A stretch of 26,262 nt of DNA from Anaerolineaceae bacterium UBA6086 (GCA_002436005.1 DIXG01000063.1:1-26262), one strand, 5' to 3'; counted from the stretch's first letter, positions 1 to 8,643 are shown. The notes: a model not told the origin generated them from the sequence alone. A program made the numbers and translations.

Positions 1-88
1 ATCATAGCCCAATCCGGTGAAGTTTAAGGTATGATAGTATATCAGAACCACACCAAAGAAATCGAGATTGGATTGGACGGCAGAAAGA

Positions 89-409
89 ATGACTGACGAA
101 ATCACCCCCGAACTATTTGAACGGCTTGTGGATTTGGCTGCCTTTGCCTTTGACCCTGCTGAGGCAGAATACTTGCGGAAAGAGCTGAACAACCAGTTGA
201 AGGCTATCCACCAGTTGGAGGCCGTCCCGCTTGAGGAAGATGTTCCGCTGGCATCTCATGGCGTGAGTTATCCTCCACAATCCAGGCCTGAACTACGCAA
301 GGATCTCTGGGTTCCCTTCGAAAACCCGGATGAGATCCTGGCGCAGGCACCCCAGGTTGAAGATCGTTACCTGGGTGTTCCCGATATTCCCCATACAAAG
401 TTGGATTGA
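89..409 (+). CDS. gatC: Asp/Glu-tRNA amidotransferase subunit C (GatC)
   Basis: Small subunit of the heterotrimeric amidotransferase that converts mischarged Glu-tRNA(Gln) and Asp-tRNA(Asn) to Gln-tRNA and Asn-tRNA in the cytoplasm. GatC stabilises GatA by wrapping between the A and B subunits. The protein shows the GatC pattern: an N-terminal helical part (TPELFERLVDLAAFAFD), a central helix with LNNQLKAIHQLE, and a proline-rich extended tail with the R-x-D motif region (RPELRKDL). The reading frame is open back to a TTG at 68. I prefer the ATG at 89, which has AGAAAG just upstream and gives 106 residues, slightly longer than the usual 95 or so. The stop overlaps the start region of gatA, and gatB follows, which makes the call secure despite low sequence conservation. 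No convincing promoter is visible in bases 1-88; a TATGAT at 30-35 has no matching -35. Confidence 0.88.
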   Translation: MTDEITPELFERLVDLAAFAFDPAEAEYLRKELNNQLKAIHQLEAVPLEEDVPLASHGVSYPPQSRPELRKDLWVPFENPDEILAQAPQVEDRYLGVPDIPHTKLD

Positions 410-414
410 CGCTT

Positions 415-2001
415 ATGTCTGCATTAGATTACGCTGCACACACGATTGCACAAAAAGTGAACGCTGGCGAATTGTCAGCAGTTGAGGTTCTTGAATCTGC
501 GCTGGCACGGATTGAACAGGTTGAGGGTCGGCACGGTGCATTGGATTATGGTGAGCTGACCGATGAAGACAGGCAAAAGGTGCACGCCTTCATCACATTG
601 ACACAAGACCGTGCATATGCGCAAGCCCGTCAGGTGGATGCTCTGGTGAGTGCTGGTAAGTTGGCAGGTCCGCTGGCTGGGGTGCCGCTTTCCATCAAGG
701 ATATCTTCTGCGTGAAGGACACCCCCTCCACAGCAGCTTCCCGCATATTGGCAAATTTTGTTGCACCCTATACGGCAACGGCGGTTGAACGTTTGGAAGC
801 AGCAGGCGCACTGACCCTGGGTAAGGTCAACCTGGACGAGTTTACCCATGGCTCCTCCACAGAATCCTCTGCATTTCAGCCTTCCACGCGCAACCCCTGG
901 GATCCAGACCGGGTGCCGGGGGGGTCTTCCGGCGGGTCCGCCGCGTCAGTAGCGGCAGGTGAGGTGATGCTTTCCCTTGGCACGGATACCGCTGGCTCGA
1001 TCCGACAGCCCGCAGCTTTTTGCGGTGTGGTGGGGCTGAAGCCCACCTATGGGCGGGTTTCACGCTATGGTTTAATTGCTTTTGGATCGTCGTTGGATTG
1101 CCCGGGATCTGTGGCGCGGGATGTGCGTGATGCAGCCTTGATGCTGCGGGTGATGGCAGGTGCTGACCCACGTGACAGTACGGCTTCCAGGCATCCGGTG
1201 CCGGATTACCTGGCAATTCTTAGTGAAGGTGTGAAAGGGCTGCGCATTGGTTTATCACCGGATTACATGCAGATTGCCTTCCCGGACCCACAAACCGGGG
1301 CACTTATTCGGCAGGAATTACCCGCAGAGATCCGTAATGCAACCTTGCGCGCAGCGGAAGCCCTGGCGGATCAGGGTGCAGAGATTGTCGAGAATGTTCC
1401 CATGCCCAATATGGTCTATGGCATCCCGGCTTATTTTGTTGTCAGCCGTGTCGAGGCAGCCTCAAACCTCCATCGCTTTGATGGGGTGAAATACGGCTAT
1501 CGAACGTCTTCGGATTTTCGCGATTTGCACGAAATGTATCGCAAAACCCGTGCAGAGGGCTTTGGTCTGCAGCCGAAATTGCGTATTTTGATGGGTATGT
1601 ATGTGAGTGCGGCTCAATACAGCGAGCAGTATTACCAACGGGCTTTACGGGTTCGCTCAATGATCCGCGCTGATTTTGAGTCCGCTTTCGATTCAGGTGG
1701 GGCTTACCGGCTGGATGCACTGCTGACGCCCACCACGCCCACCACTGCCTTCAAAATCGCCGATATTTATGGCGATTCTGTGCTGATGCAATATGCAGAT
1801 CAATTAACGGTGCCTGCTAATCATGCCGGCATTCCCGGGATTTCGATACCGGGCGGGCTTGATGGGGACGGGCTGCCGATTGGGATTCAACTGCTGGCAC
1901 CTGACTTTAGGGAAGAGATACTCTTCCGGGTTGGGTATGCCTTTGAGCAGGCGACCGCTGATGCGGCGTGGCGAAAACACAAGCCGCAGGTTTTACGATA
2001 G
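415..2001 (+). CDS. gatA: Asp/Glu-tRNA amidotransferase subunit A (GatA)
   Basis: Amidase-signature subunit that hydrolyses glutamine and releases the ammonia used to amidate the mischarged tRNA. The Ser-cisSer-Lys triad is visible: Lys in SIKDIF (about residue 95), the cis-Ser in PGGSSGGSAAS (about 171) and the nucleophile in TAGSIRQPA (about 195), with spacing as in known GatA proteins. The frame also permits TTG at 406, which overlaps the gatC stop; ATG at 415 is taken as the start, giving 528 residues. That is longer than the usual 480-490. The extra length appears mainly as an insertion before AFITLT (about residues 38-55) and another near residues 290-310 (PDYMQIAFPDPQTG region). The gene lies between gatC and gatB with very short gaps, so the three are almost certainly one transcript. 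Confidence 0.96.
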   Translation: MSALDYAAHTIAQKVNAGELSAVEVLESALARIEQVEGRHGALDYGELTDEDRQKVHAFITLTQDRAYAQARQVDALVSAGKLAGPLAGVPLSIKDIFCVKDTPSTAASRILANFVAPYTATAVERLEAAGALTLGKVNLDEFTHGSSTESSAFQPSTRNPWDPDRVPGGSSGGSAASVAAGEVMLSLGTDTAGSIRQPAAFCGVVGLKPTYGRVSRYGLIAFGSSLDCPGSVARDVRDAALMLRVMAGADPRDSTASRHPVPDYLAILSEGVKGLRIGLSPDYMQIAFPDPQTGALIRQELPAEIRNATLRAAEALADQGAEIVENVPMPNMVYGIPAYFVVSRVEAASNLHRFDGVKYGYRTSSDFRDLHEMYRKTRAEGFGLQPKLRILMGMYVSAAQYSEQYYQRALRVRSMIRADFESAFDSGGAYRLDALLTPTTPTTAFKIADIYGDSVLMQYADQLTVPANHAGIPGISIPGGLDGDGLPIGIQLLAPDFREEILFRVGYAFEQATADAAWRKHKPQVLR

Positions 2002-2017
2002 GTAAGGGCAAGCGAAA

Positions 2018-3460
2018 ATGACAGAGTATGAAACCGTAATTGGGCTTGAAACACACATCCAGTTAAACACAGAAACCAAGATCTTCTGTGCATGCAAAGC
2101 GGACTCGTGGGAAGACCCTCCCAACACCAACATCTGCCCGGTGTGCGCCGGGTTGCCCGGTGTGCTGCCGGTTCTGAATGAGGCTGTGGTTCGCAAAGGG
2201 GCACTGTTGGCAGCAGCCATGCATTCGGAAATTCGGTTAAAGTCTTTCTTTGACCGCAAGAACTACTTCTATCCAGATCTACCTAAAGGCTACCAGATCT
2301 CACAGTATGACATGGCATTGGGTAATGGCGGCTATCTTGACCTGCCGATGCCAGATGGCTCGATCCGCCACGTTGGTATTACCAAACTGCATATGGAAGA
2401 AGATGCCGGTAAGACCAAGTATGAAAATGGACGCCGCTATGTGGACTTTAACCGCTGTGGTGTGCCGCTGGTGGAGATGGTCACAGGACCAGATTTACGC
2501 TCGGCGGATGAGGCTGCGCAATACCTGATCCGGCTGCGGCAGTTATTACGCTGGTTGGGTGTTTCAGAAGCGGATATGGAAAAGGGGCATCTGCGTTGTG
2601 ATGCGAATGTGTCCATCAGGCCGGTGGGCAGCACCGTGCTGAACACCAAGACTGAGATCAAGAATGTCAACTCCATCGAAGCTGTACGCACTGCGATTAT
2701 TAAGGAAGTTGAACGCCAGGTTGAACTGGTGGAATCGGGCGGCAGGGTGGAAGCCTGGACGCTGGATTGGGATGACACACATCATCGCCTGACCAAAATG
2801 CGTTCGAAGGAAACAGAAGCCGATTATCGCTACTTCCGTGAGCCCGACCTGCTGCCATTGGAGCTGGACGAAGCATGGCGCGAAGACGTATTAGCAAACC
2901 TGCCCGAATTGCCGCTTGAACGGCGAGCTCGCTTTTTGCAGGATTATGATCTGCCGGAGTATGACGCAGATATTCTGACGGCGGATCGGCCAATCTCGGA
3001 TTATTTTGAGGCAGCAGTTGATGCTTATGCTGGGGATCCTAAGGTGGTTTCAAACTGGATCATGAATGAGATCCTGCGCATGCTCAATGAGCTGGGCATC
3101 AGTGCGGATCAGCTCCTGTTGAAGCCTGATCAACTGGCTGCAGTGATCAAGATGGTCGATTCGGGAACGATTAACAATGCCACCGGAAAAGCCCTGTTGA
3201 GCAAAGTGCAGCAAACTGGCAAATCACCGCTCGAAATTGTTGATGCGGAAGGGCTGGCACAGCTTAGCGATGATTCAGCGTTGCAATCCGTGATTGATCA
3301 GGTGCTGGCTGCCCATCCGGACGAGGTGATGAGTTTCCGCAGCGGCAAAGAAGGCTTGTTTGGCTGGTTTATGGGACAGGTGATGCGCGAAACGCGCGGC
3401 AAAGCCGACCCGCAGCTGACAAAGCAATTATTGCTGGATGCACTTTCAAAGCGAGACTAA
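2018..3460 (+). CDS. gatB: Asp/Glu-tRNA amidotransferase subunit B (GatB)
   Basis: Kinase and tRNA-binding subunit of GatCAB. It phosphorylates the misacylated Glu or Asp on the tRNA with ATP and accepts ammonia tunnelled from GatA. The N-terminus carries the family hallmark YETVIGLETHIQL, and the structural zinc site is visible as C24, C26, C40 and C43. FFDRKNYFYPDLPKGYQISQ, the signature of GatB/GatE proteins, follows near residue 80. The C-terminal YqeY/tail domain is present and ends in the expected VMRETRGKADP segment. Length is 480 residues, normal for the family. ATG at 2018 lies 16 bases after the gatA stop. A 77-base gap follows before the next gene, and the functional theme then changes, so the gat operon probably ends here, although I see no clear terminator. 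Confidence 0.97.
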   Translation: MTEYETVIGLETHIQLNTETKIFCACKADSWEDPPNTNICPVCAGLPGVLPVLNEAVVRKGALLAAAMHSEIRLKSFFDRKNYFYPDLPKGYQISQYDMALGNGGYLDLPMPDGSIRHVGITKLHMEEDAGKTKYENGRRYVDFNRCGVPLVEMVTGPDLRSADEAAQYLIRLRQLLRWLGVSEADMEKGHLRCDANVSIRPVGSTVLNTKTEIKNVNSIEAVRTAIIKEVERQVELVESGGRVEAWTLDWDDTHHRLTKMRSKETEADYRYFREPDLLPLELDEAWREDVLANLPELPLERRARFLQDYDLPEYDADILTADRPISDYFEAAVDAYAGDPKVVSNWIMNEILRMLNELGISADQLLLKPDQLAAVIKMVDSGTINNATGKALLSKVQQTGKSPLEIVDAEGLAQLSDDSALQSVIDQVLAAHPDEVMSFRSGKEGLFGWFMGQVMRETRGKADPQLTKQLLLDALSKRD

Positions 3461-3537
3461 TCTCTTTGTACACCGTATTTACCGCATGAATAGACAAATC
3501 GTCTGTTTGAGTGAAATGAGTTATTGAGGGACCATAA

Positions 3538-5751
3538 ATGCAATCCATTGGTCAATCTATTGTTCGTGTCGATGCAAAAGCAAAAGCGATGGGGCAAGCC
3601 CATTTCCCGGGGGATTTTAATCTGCCCGGTCAGCTTTATATGAAGATTTTATTTGCGAATCGTCCTCATGCGCGGGTGAAGGTGATTGATACTACAGCTG
3701 CTGAAGCGCTTCAGGGCGTCGTGGCAGTATTCACGGCAAAGGATGTGCCGGATAACATCTATGGCATGATCTTTCCGGATCAGCCTGTCCTGTGTGGACC
3801 CGACTCCAATAACCCATACGGCGACAGGGTGCGCTTTGTTGGTGACCAGGTGGCGCTGGTGATAGCTGAAACAGAAGCCATTGCCGCCAAAGCGCGGGAT
3901 TTGATACGGGTTGAATTTGAAGACTTCCCGGTAGTTGCTTCGCTTGAGGAGGCACTTGCTGAAGATGCCCCTGTGATCCATCCGGATAAGGGGACCAATA
4001 CTTTTTGTTCTTATAAGATTCGACATGGCGATGTGGATGCTGCTTTCTTGAATTGTGATGTGATTGTGGAGAGTGAATATCATACCCCGGTGCAGGAGCA
4101 CGCCTATTTACAGCCCGAAGCCGGTCTCGCGTATCTTGACGAGCAAGGACGGATCACGGTTGTGGTTGGCGGGCAGTGCAACCATGAGGACCGCCATCAG
4201 ATCGCTCATGCGCTCCAGCTGCCAGAGGAGCAGGTGCGGGTCATCTACCCTGTGGTTGGGGGTGCTTTTGGCGGCAGGGAGGATGTATCCATCCAAATTG
4301 TTTTGGCACTGGCTGTCTATCGCTTGCGTCAGCGCGGGATTGAACGGGCGGTGAAAATTGTCTGGAGCAGGGAAGAATCGATCAAGGGGCATGGTAAAAG
4401 GCATGCCTACAAGATCAGGGCGAAGTGGGGCGCCACCCGCGAGGGGAAAATTTTAGCTGCCGAGGTGGATGTTTACGGGGACGGCGGCGCTTATGCCTAT
4501 TCTTCACACCCGGTGCTGGGTAATGCAGCTTTGATGAGTACGGGTCCTTACGAGATCCCGAATGTGAGGGTAAATGCCCGGGTGGTGCATACCAATAATG
4601 TGCCGGCCGGTGCTTTTCGAGGGTTTGGCGGGCCGCAGGGTGCATTTGCCGCTGAGATGCAGGTCAATAAAATTGCAGAGATTTTGGGCATGGATAAAGT
4701 GGAACTCCGTCTGCAAAACCTGGTGGATGAAGGCAGCCTGCTGAGTGTGGGCTCCCCGCTGCCAGCCGGCGTCACCATCAAGCAGGTAGTGAAAGAATTG
4801 GGAAAACGCACCGACTGGACGCATCGGAAAAACCTGGCACGGGATTTCGTTGCACGTTCAGGCCAAACCGCATCCGTCAGGCGTGGTATTGGGATGGCGT
4901 GTGGGTTTAAGAATGTCGGTTTCTCCTTTGGTACAGAGGAATTTTGCCATGCAAAGATTGAATTGCAGGGCGAATCTGAAATTGAAAAAGCGGTGCTTTA
5001 TCATTCTGGTGCAGAGGTGGGGCAGGGGTCTCATACGGTTTTCAAGCAAATGACAGCTGAAGCGTTGGGCTTGCCGCTGGAGAAGATCGAGCTGGTTTTA
5101 TCTGACACGGGCACATCCAATTACGCTGGCAGTGTTTCTGCCTCCCGTATGACCTTTATGGCAGGCAATTCGATCCGCGGCGCAGCGGAAGCTGTGCTGC
5201 AAAAATGGCAGCAGGAGGATCGCCCTGCGGTTGCAGAGTATGTCTATCACGCGCCCCGCACCTCCTCCTTTGATCCGGAGACGGGGCAGTGCACGCCCAA
5301 CTTTGCTTATGGCTACTCGGCGGAAGTCGTTGAGGTTGAGGTGGATACGGAGACCGGTGAAGTTCGGCTGTTAAAGGTGGTATGCGCCAACGATGTTGGC
5401 AAGGCAATCAACCCGATGCAGGTTCAGGGGCAAATTGAAGGTGCTGTGGTGCAGGCGGCAGGTTACGTGATGCTGGAAAACTTCATCCAAAAAGAGGGCT
5501 ATGTGATCACCAGCGCCCTCTCCAACTATCTGATCCCCACCGTGCTGGATATTCCTGTTGAGGTGGAATCGATCATCCTGGAATATCCCGACCCAATTGG
5601 GCCATTTGGTGCCCGCGGCATGGGCGAGATGCCCTACATGCCTCTGGCACCAGCGATTGTGGATGCCGTCCATGACGCTACAGGCGTCTGGTTCGAGTCT
5701 TTCCCGCTCACGCCCGAACGGGTGCTGCGCGGATTGGGAAAAATCACTTAG
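3538..5751 (+). CDS. Xanthine dehydrogenase-family molybdopterin-binding subunit, orphan
   Basis: Large catalytic subunit of a molybdenum hydroxylase, a family that hydroxylates purines, aldehydes or N-heterocycles with water as the oxygen source. Both halves are present: the a/b-hammerhead domain (about residues 15-125) and the molybdopterin-binding domain with VVGGAFGGRED (239-249), AFRGFGGPQ (359-367), GAEVGQGSHT (491-500) and the catalytic Glu in GARGMGE (E697). Length is 737 residues, close to stand-alone subunits such as XdhA or PucD. ATG at 3538 follows a GAGGG site (3526-3530). The FAD subunit and the 2Fe-2S subunit that normally pass electrons on are not encoded anywhere in this window. 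E248 sits where bovine XDH has the purine-contacting Glu802, but the place of Arg880 seems to hold Asn (N329) in my memory-based alignment, so xanthine itself is not assured as substrate. A terminator hairpin follows. Confidence 0.93.
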   Translation: MQSIGQSIVRVDAKAKAMGQAHFPGDFNLPGQLYMKILFANRPHARVKVIDTTAAEALQGVVAVFTAKDVPDNIYGMIFPDQPVLCGPDSNNPYGDRVRFVGDQVALVIAETEAIAAKARDLIRVEFEDFPVVASLEEALAEDAPVIHPDKGTNTFCSYKIRHGDVDAAFLNCDVIVESEYHTPVQEHAYLQPEAGLAYLDEQGRITVVVGGQCNHEDRHQIAHALQLPEEQVRVIYPVVGGAFGGREDVSIQIVLALAVYRLRQRGIERAVKIVWSREESIKGHGKRHAYKIRAKWGATREGKILAAEVDVYGDGGAYAYSSHPVLGNAALMSTGPYEIPNVRVNARVVHTNNVPAGAFRGFGGPQGAFAAEMQVNKIAEILGMDKVELRLQNLVDEGSLLSVGSPLPAGVTIKQVVKELGKRTDWTHRKNLARDFVARSGQTASVRRGIGMACGFKNVGFSFGTEEFCHAKIELQGESEIEKAVLYHSGAEVGQGSHTVFKQMTAEALGLPLEKIELVLSDTGTSNYAGSVSASRMTFMAGNSIRGAAEAVLQKWQQEDRPAVAEYVYHAPRTSSFDPETGQCTPNFAYGYSAEVVEVEVDTETGEVRLLKVVCANDVGKAINPMQVQGQIEGAVVQAAGYVMLENFIQKEGYVITSALSNYLIPTVLDIPVEVESIILEYPDPIGPFGARGMGEMPYMPLAPAIVDAVHDATGVWFESFPLTPERVLRGLGKIT

Positions 5752-5780
5752 CTGTTTTTGTTCAACCAGTGTTGGATATA

Positions 5781-5827
5781 AAGCCTGGTTTGCTGGCTCG
5801 AGGGTCAAATAACCAGGCTTTGTTGTT
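5781..5827 (+). terminator. Rho-independent-type terminator after the molybdenum hydroxylase gene
   Basis: Perfect 10-base inverted repeat: AAGCCTGGTT at 5781-5790 pairs with AACCAGGCTT at 5811-5820 around a 20-base loop, followed by the T-rich tail TGTTGTT. It sits 29 bases after the stop codon and before the promoter of the next unit, which is where a terminator would be expected. The tail is interrupted by G, so strength is uncertain. Confidence 0.75.
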
Positions 5828-5855
5828 AAGTATGCCTTAAAAAGTTGTTAATCTC

Positions 5856-5884
5856 TTGACAGAAAATCGAATCTCTTTTATAGT
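5856..5884 (+). promoter_or_regulatory. Sigma70-type promoter of the GntR regulator unit
   Basis: Exact TTGACA at 5856-5861, a 17-base spacer, then TATAGT at 5879-5884, one mismatch from the consensus -10. It lies between a terminator and the regulator gene. Transcription would begin near 5891, only about 11 bases before the first in-frame ATG at 5902, which bears on the start choice of the regulator. Confidence 0.75.
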
Positions 5885-5901
5885 GATATTGTTCAGAACA
5901 T

Positions 5902-6648
5902 ATGAAGACTGGAACTATTGTGTCTACAGATTTTAGTATGATCCACCCCATTCATCGGCAGGACGTCACCTCGGGAATCGTTGATAATATCCTGAAGATG
6001 ATTGCTGACGGCTATTGGGAACCTGGAGAACAGCTACCATCTCAGAGAAAATTGGCTTCGCTGATGAGTGTCAGCATGGCTTCATTGCGAGAGGCGCTCT
6101 ATTCCTTGCAAGCGATGGGCGTTTTGGAAATGCGACACGGTGCCGGCACCTTTGTTTCCAGTCATACCATGGATCCAGGGGAAAAATTGCTTGAGTTGAG
6201 CCTGATTCTGGGTGGACTGGATGTCAAAATGTTTTTTGAGGCACGAGAGGTGATTGAGCCGGGTCTCGCCTGTCTCGCAGCCAACCATGCAACTGGCGCT
6301 CAGATCACTGATCTTTTTCAGATCCTTGAGGAACAAAGCGCAGCCTTTGAATCACAAGATGAGGACCGGCTGCACGATCTGGATCTGGAGTTTCATCAGC
6401 AAATTGCCGATATGGCAAACAATAAGTTCCTGTTCCAAATCAATGATATCTTGTTTAAAAACCTGGATAAGCTTTTCCGGGTTTTGCCTTTATCTAAGCC
6501 TGGGTGGGTGCTCCACCGGAAGGTGGCGGAAGCCATCCGGGACCATAATTGCGAAGTCGCTTATAGTGAAATGCAGGCATTGATCCACCGATCATTTACT
6601 AACTATCTGCCTTATCTTGAATCGGATCGGGTGCCTGTCGCAAAGTGA
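5902..6648 (+). CDS. GntR-family transcriptional regulator, FadR subfamily (FCD domain)
   Basis: DNA-binding repressor or activator with an N-terminal winged helix (about residues 25-86, including PGEQLPSQRKLASLMSVS, ASLREALYSLQ and GAGTFVS) and a C-terminal all-helical FCD ligand domain (about 105-240). The FCD metal-site residues appear as the D-x-E-F-H stretch (D161 to H165) and later histidines (H205, H215, H229). Such regulators usually sense a small carboxylate or sugar acid and control adjacent catabolic genes. Here the next two genes are a hydroxyacid dehydrogenase and an aldolase in the same direction. ATG at 5902 is taken as start, but there is no ribosome site and the predicted mRNA start is only about 11 bases upstream. 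GTG at 5920, preceded by GGAA, is an alternative that would leave the DNA-binding domain intact. The effector is not known. Confidence 0.93.
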   Translation: MKTGTIVSTDFSMIHPIHRQDVTSGIVDNILKMIADGYWEPGEQLPSQRKLASLMSVSMASLREALYSLQAMGVLEMRHGAGTFVSSHTMDPGEKLLELSLILGGLDVKMFFEAREVIEPGLACLAANHATGAQITDLFQILEEQSAAFESQDEDRLHDLDLEFHQQIADMANNKFLFQINDILFKNLDKLFRVLPLSKPGWVLHRKVAEAIRDHNCEVAYSEMQALIHRSFTNYLPYLESDRVPVAK

Positions 6649-6695
6649 AGAAGGACTGATGTTCAGGATTAACGACCAACTATTTTAGAAATGAC

Positions 6696-6699
6696 AGGA
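6696..6699 (+). promoter_or_regulatory. Ribosome site fixing a GTG start for the dehydrogenase
   Basis: AGGA six bases before GTG at 6706. The earlier in-frame ATG at 6691 has no ribosome-binding sequence upstream, so this site favours initiation at 6706, giving a protein that begins Met-Lys-Lys-Val-Leu-Val. Confidence 0.5.
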
Positions 6700-6705
6700 T
6701 ACAAC

Positions 6706-7677
6706 GTGAAAAAAGTATTAGTCAACAAACCTATACACAATGATGCACTTGCAAGATTAGCTGAGGAAGTGGAGGTGTTGACACCTTTTACCGCCTCACG
6801 GGAAGAAATTTTGGAAATATTGCCCGAAGTTCAGGGGATTGTCCTGTGCGCAGGCTTCAAAATGTTTGCTGAAGAAATGAATTATGCCACCAGTATGGAA
6901 GTAATTGGCAGGCACGGTGTTGGGCTGGATATTGTAGATGTCGCTGAGGCGACCAAGCGCGGTCTGCCGGTGGTCTTCACCCCCTATGGCCCCACCGAAT
7001 CGACCGCAGAACACGCATTCACCTTGATGATGGCTGCCACACGGCAGATTGCCTACCTGGACCGCGAGACACGCAAAGGAAATTTTGATATCCGCGATCA
7101 CGTGGTCGGCTTCGAGCTTCTCGAAGCCAGGCTGGGTGTGATTGGCTTTGGGCACATCGGCCAGCGTGTGGCGGAAATGTGCCGTAAAGCCTTGAATATG
7201 AAGGTTTTTGTCTTTGATCCCTTCATTGATGAGAAAAAGATCTACGCTGCGGGCGCTGAGAAATGTGACACTTTGTTGGAGCTGATGGAAAAAGTGGATA
7301 TTGTCTCCCTGCATATTCCATCGATTGAAAGCACACGCGGACTGATCAACAAGGAAGCTCTGGAAGCGCTTGGACCACAGGGCTTTCTGATCAACACTTC
7401 GCGCGGTGACGTGGTTGATGAAAAGGCGCTGGTTGAAGCGCTGAGAAACGGGACGATTGCAGGCGCAGGGCTGGATGTTTATGAACCCGAACCGCCCGCA
7501 ATAGATAACCCCCTGTTTGCCCTCAATAATGTCGTCCTGACGCCTCACCTGGCAAGTTTTACTGAGCAAGGCCGACGGAGGATGGGGATGATGGTTGTTG
7601 AAGATGTGTTGAAGGTGCTCAAAGGCGAACTTCCAACATATTGTGCCAATTTTGACGTTTTGAAACAATCCAAATAA
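6706..7677 (+). CDS. D-2-hydroxyacid dehydrogenase (SerA-like)
   Basis: NAD-dependent oxidoreductase of the D-isomer-specific 2-hydroxyacid dehydrogenase family, which interconverts 2-oxo acids and D-2-hydroxy acids in the cytoplasm. The Rossmann motif IGFGHIG lies near residue 147. The catalytic residues are visible as Arg in NTSRGDVVD (about 233), Glu in DVYEPEPP (about 262) and His in LTPHLAS (about 281). At 323 residues it lacks the ACT regulatory domain of long 3-phosphoglycerate dehydrogenases, so it is a short catabolic-type member. GTG at 6706 is chosen because of the AGGA just upstream; ATG at 6691 is possible. It sits between a FadR-type regulator and an HpcH/HpaI aldolase, a common pairing in sugar-acid or hydroxy-acid catabolism. 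The exact substrate cannot be read from sequence. Confidence 0.92.
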   Translation: MKKVLVNKPIHNDALARLAEEVEVLTPFTASREEILEILPEVQGIVLCAGFKMFAEEMNYATSMEVIGRHGVGLDIVDVAEATKRGLPVVFTPYGPTESTAEHAFTLMMAATRQIAYLDRETRKGNFDIRDHVVGFELLEARLGVIGFGHIGQRVAEMCRKALNMKVFVFDPFIDEKKIYAAGAEKCDTLLELMEKVDIVSLHIPSIESTRGLINKEALEALGPQGFLINTSRGDVVDEKALVEALRNGTIAGAGLDVYEPEPPAIDNPLFALNNVVLTPHLASFTEQGRRRMGMMVVEDVLKVLKGELPTYCANFDVLKQSK

Positions 7678-7697
7678 TCACAGGAGAATTAAGAAAC

Positions 7698-8486
7698 ATG
7701 GAACCGAACCCACTACGACTGAAGCTGGAAAACGGAGAAACAATTTACGGAACGATGACCCAGGATTCGCGTTCGCCCTCCATCTCGTTAATTATGGAGC
7801 AGGCAGGATGTGACTTCTTGTTTTTTGATATGGAACACGGACCCAATGATCTGGGTGTTGTAACCGATATGGTCAAAGTCTGTCGGTTGACCAAAGTGGT
7901 GCCTTTGGTGCGTGTGCCCAATGATGAATACCATTTGATGGCACGCATTTTGGATGCTGGCGCGCGGGGGATCATGATCCCACGCATTGAAACCCGAGAA
8001 CAGGTGGAGCGAATCGTTGAAAACACCCACTATCCACCCGTTGGTGTGCGGGGTTGTTCGGTTCCGAAGGGCCATAACAATTTCTACACCCAGGATCTGT
8101 GGCAGTTCACTGAAGAAGCCAACCGCGAAAATATGATCATTTTGCAAATTGAACGCAAAAAAGCGATTGAAAATATTGAAGACCTGGTTTCTGTTGAGGG
8201 TGTGGACGCTGTTGTGTTGGGCCCCAATGACCTTTGCCTCAGTATGGGGGTGCGGGAAAAGGATTATCTTTCTGTGCTCGAACCTGAAATTCAGGCCGTT
8301 CTGGATGCTGCCAAGAAACATAATGTGCCATGCGGCATTCATGTTGGCAATCTGGATTGGTTGATTGAATGGCAGCGGCGCGGCATGAACATCATTGCCT
8401 ATTCCGATGATATCGCTTTCCTGCGGAGCGGCGCAAAAGCTGGTATTTCAAAACTGCGGGAAGCCAAATCTCAGGAAAACGGATAG
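7698..8486 (+). CDS. HpcH/HpaI-family aldolase
   Basis: Metal-dependent class II aldolase of the HpcH/HpaI type, which splits 4-hydroxy-2-oxo acids (such as 2-keto-3-deoxy sugar acids) into pyruvate plus an aldehyde. Residues expected at the active site are present: His47 in FFDMEHGPND, Arg72 in PLVRVP, metal ligand Glu152 in LQIE and metal ligand Asp178 in LGPNDL. Length is 262 residues, as usual for HpaI or GarL. ATG at 7698 has AGGAG at 7682-7686, 21 bases after the dehydrogenase stop, so the two are likely co-transcribed. The usual glycine-proline run around residues 115-125 is altered to VGVRGCSVPKGHNN, similar to the GarL-type GVRG loop. The aldehyde partner is unknown. A pathway with the upstream dehydrogenase is inferred from position only. 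Confidence 0.92.
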   Translation: MEPNPLRLKLENGETIYGTMTQDSRSPSISLIMEQAGCDFLFFDMEHGPNDLGVVTDMVKVCRLTKVVPLVRVPNDEYHLMARILDAGARGIMIPRIETREQVERIVENTHYPPVGVRGCSVPKGHNNFYTQDLWQFTEEANRENMIILQIERKKAIENIEDLVSVEGVDAVVLGPNDLCLSMGVREKDYLSVLEPEIQAVLDAAKKHNVPCGIHVGNLDWLIEWQRRGMNIIAYSDDIAFLRSGAKAGISKLREAKSQENG

Positions 8487-8643
8487 AAATTTAGAGGTTG
8501 AAATCCTTGAGGTTTAATAAGATTAGGGTCAGTATTTAGATTATTGAAAAAGGAGGTGGTTCTGGCAGATCAGGATATTGGGATTAGAAAGTGTTTGAAG
8601 TGTAATCGAAAAATAGATACCAGAAGGTAAATGGAGATTTGAG

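Noticed and set aside
3461..3537. A terminator or promoter after gatB
   Set aside because: Only a 4-base stem (AGAC/GTCT) and a weak TTGTAC-17-AATAGA pair are visible, neither above chance.
6796..7668. A 290-codon open frame on the - strand
   Set aside because: It is fully opposite the hydroxyacid dehydrogenase, whose motifs are clear; the antisense product resembles nothing.
8487..8643. A purine or other riboswitch ahead of the BMP lipoprotein
   Set aside because: I looked for the conserved purine-riboswitch core and paired loops and saw none; no convincing promoter pair either.
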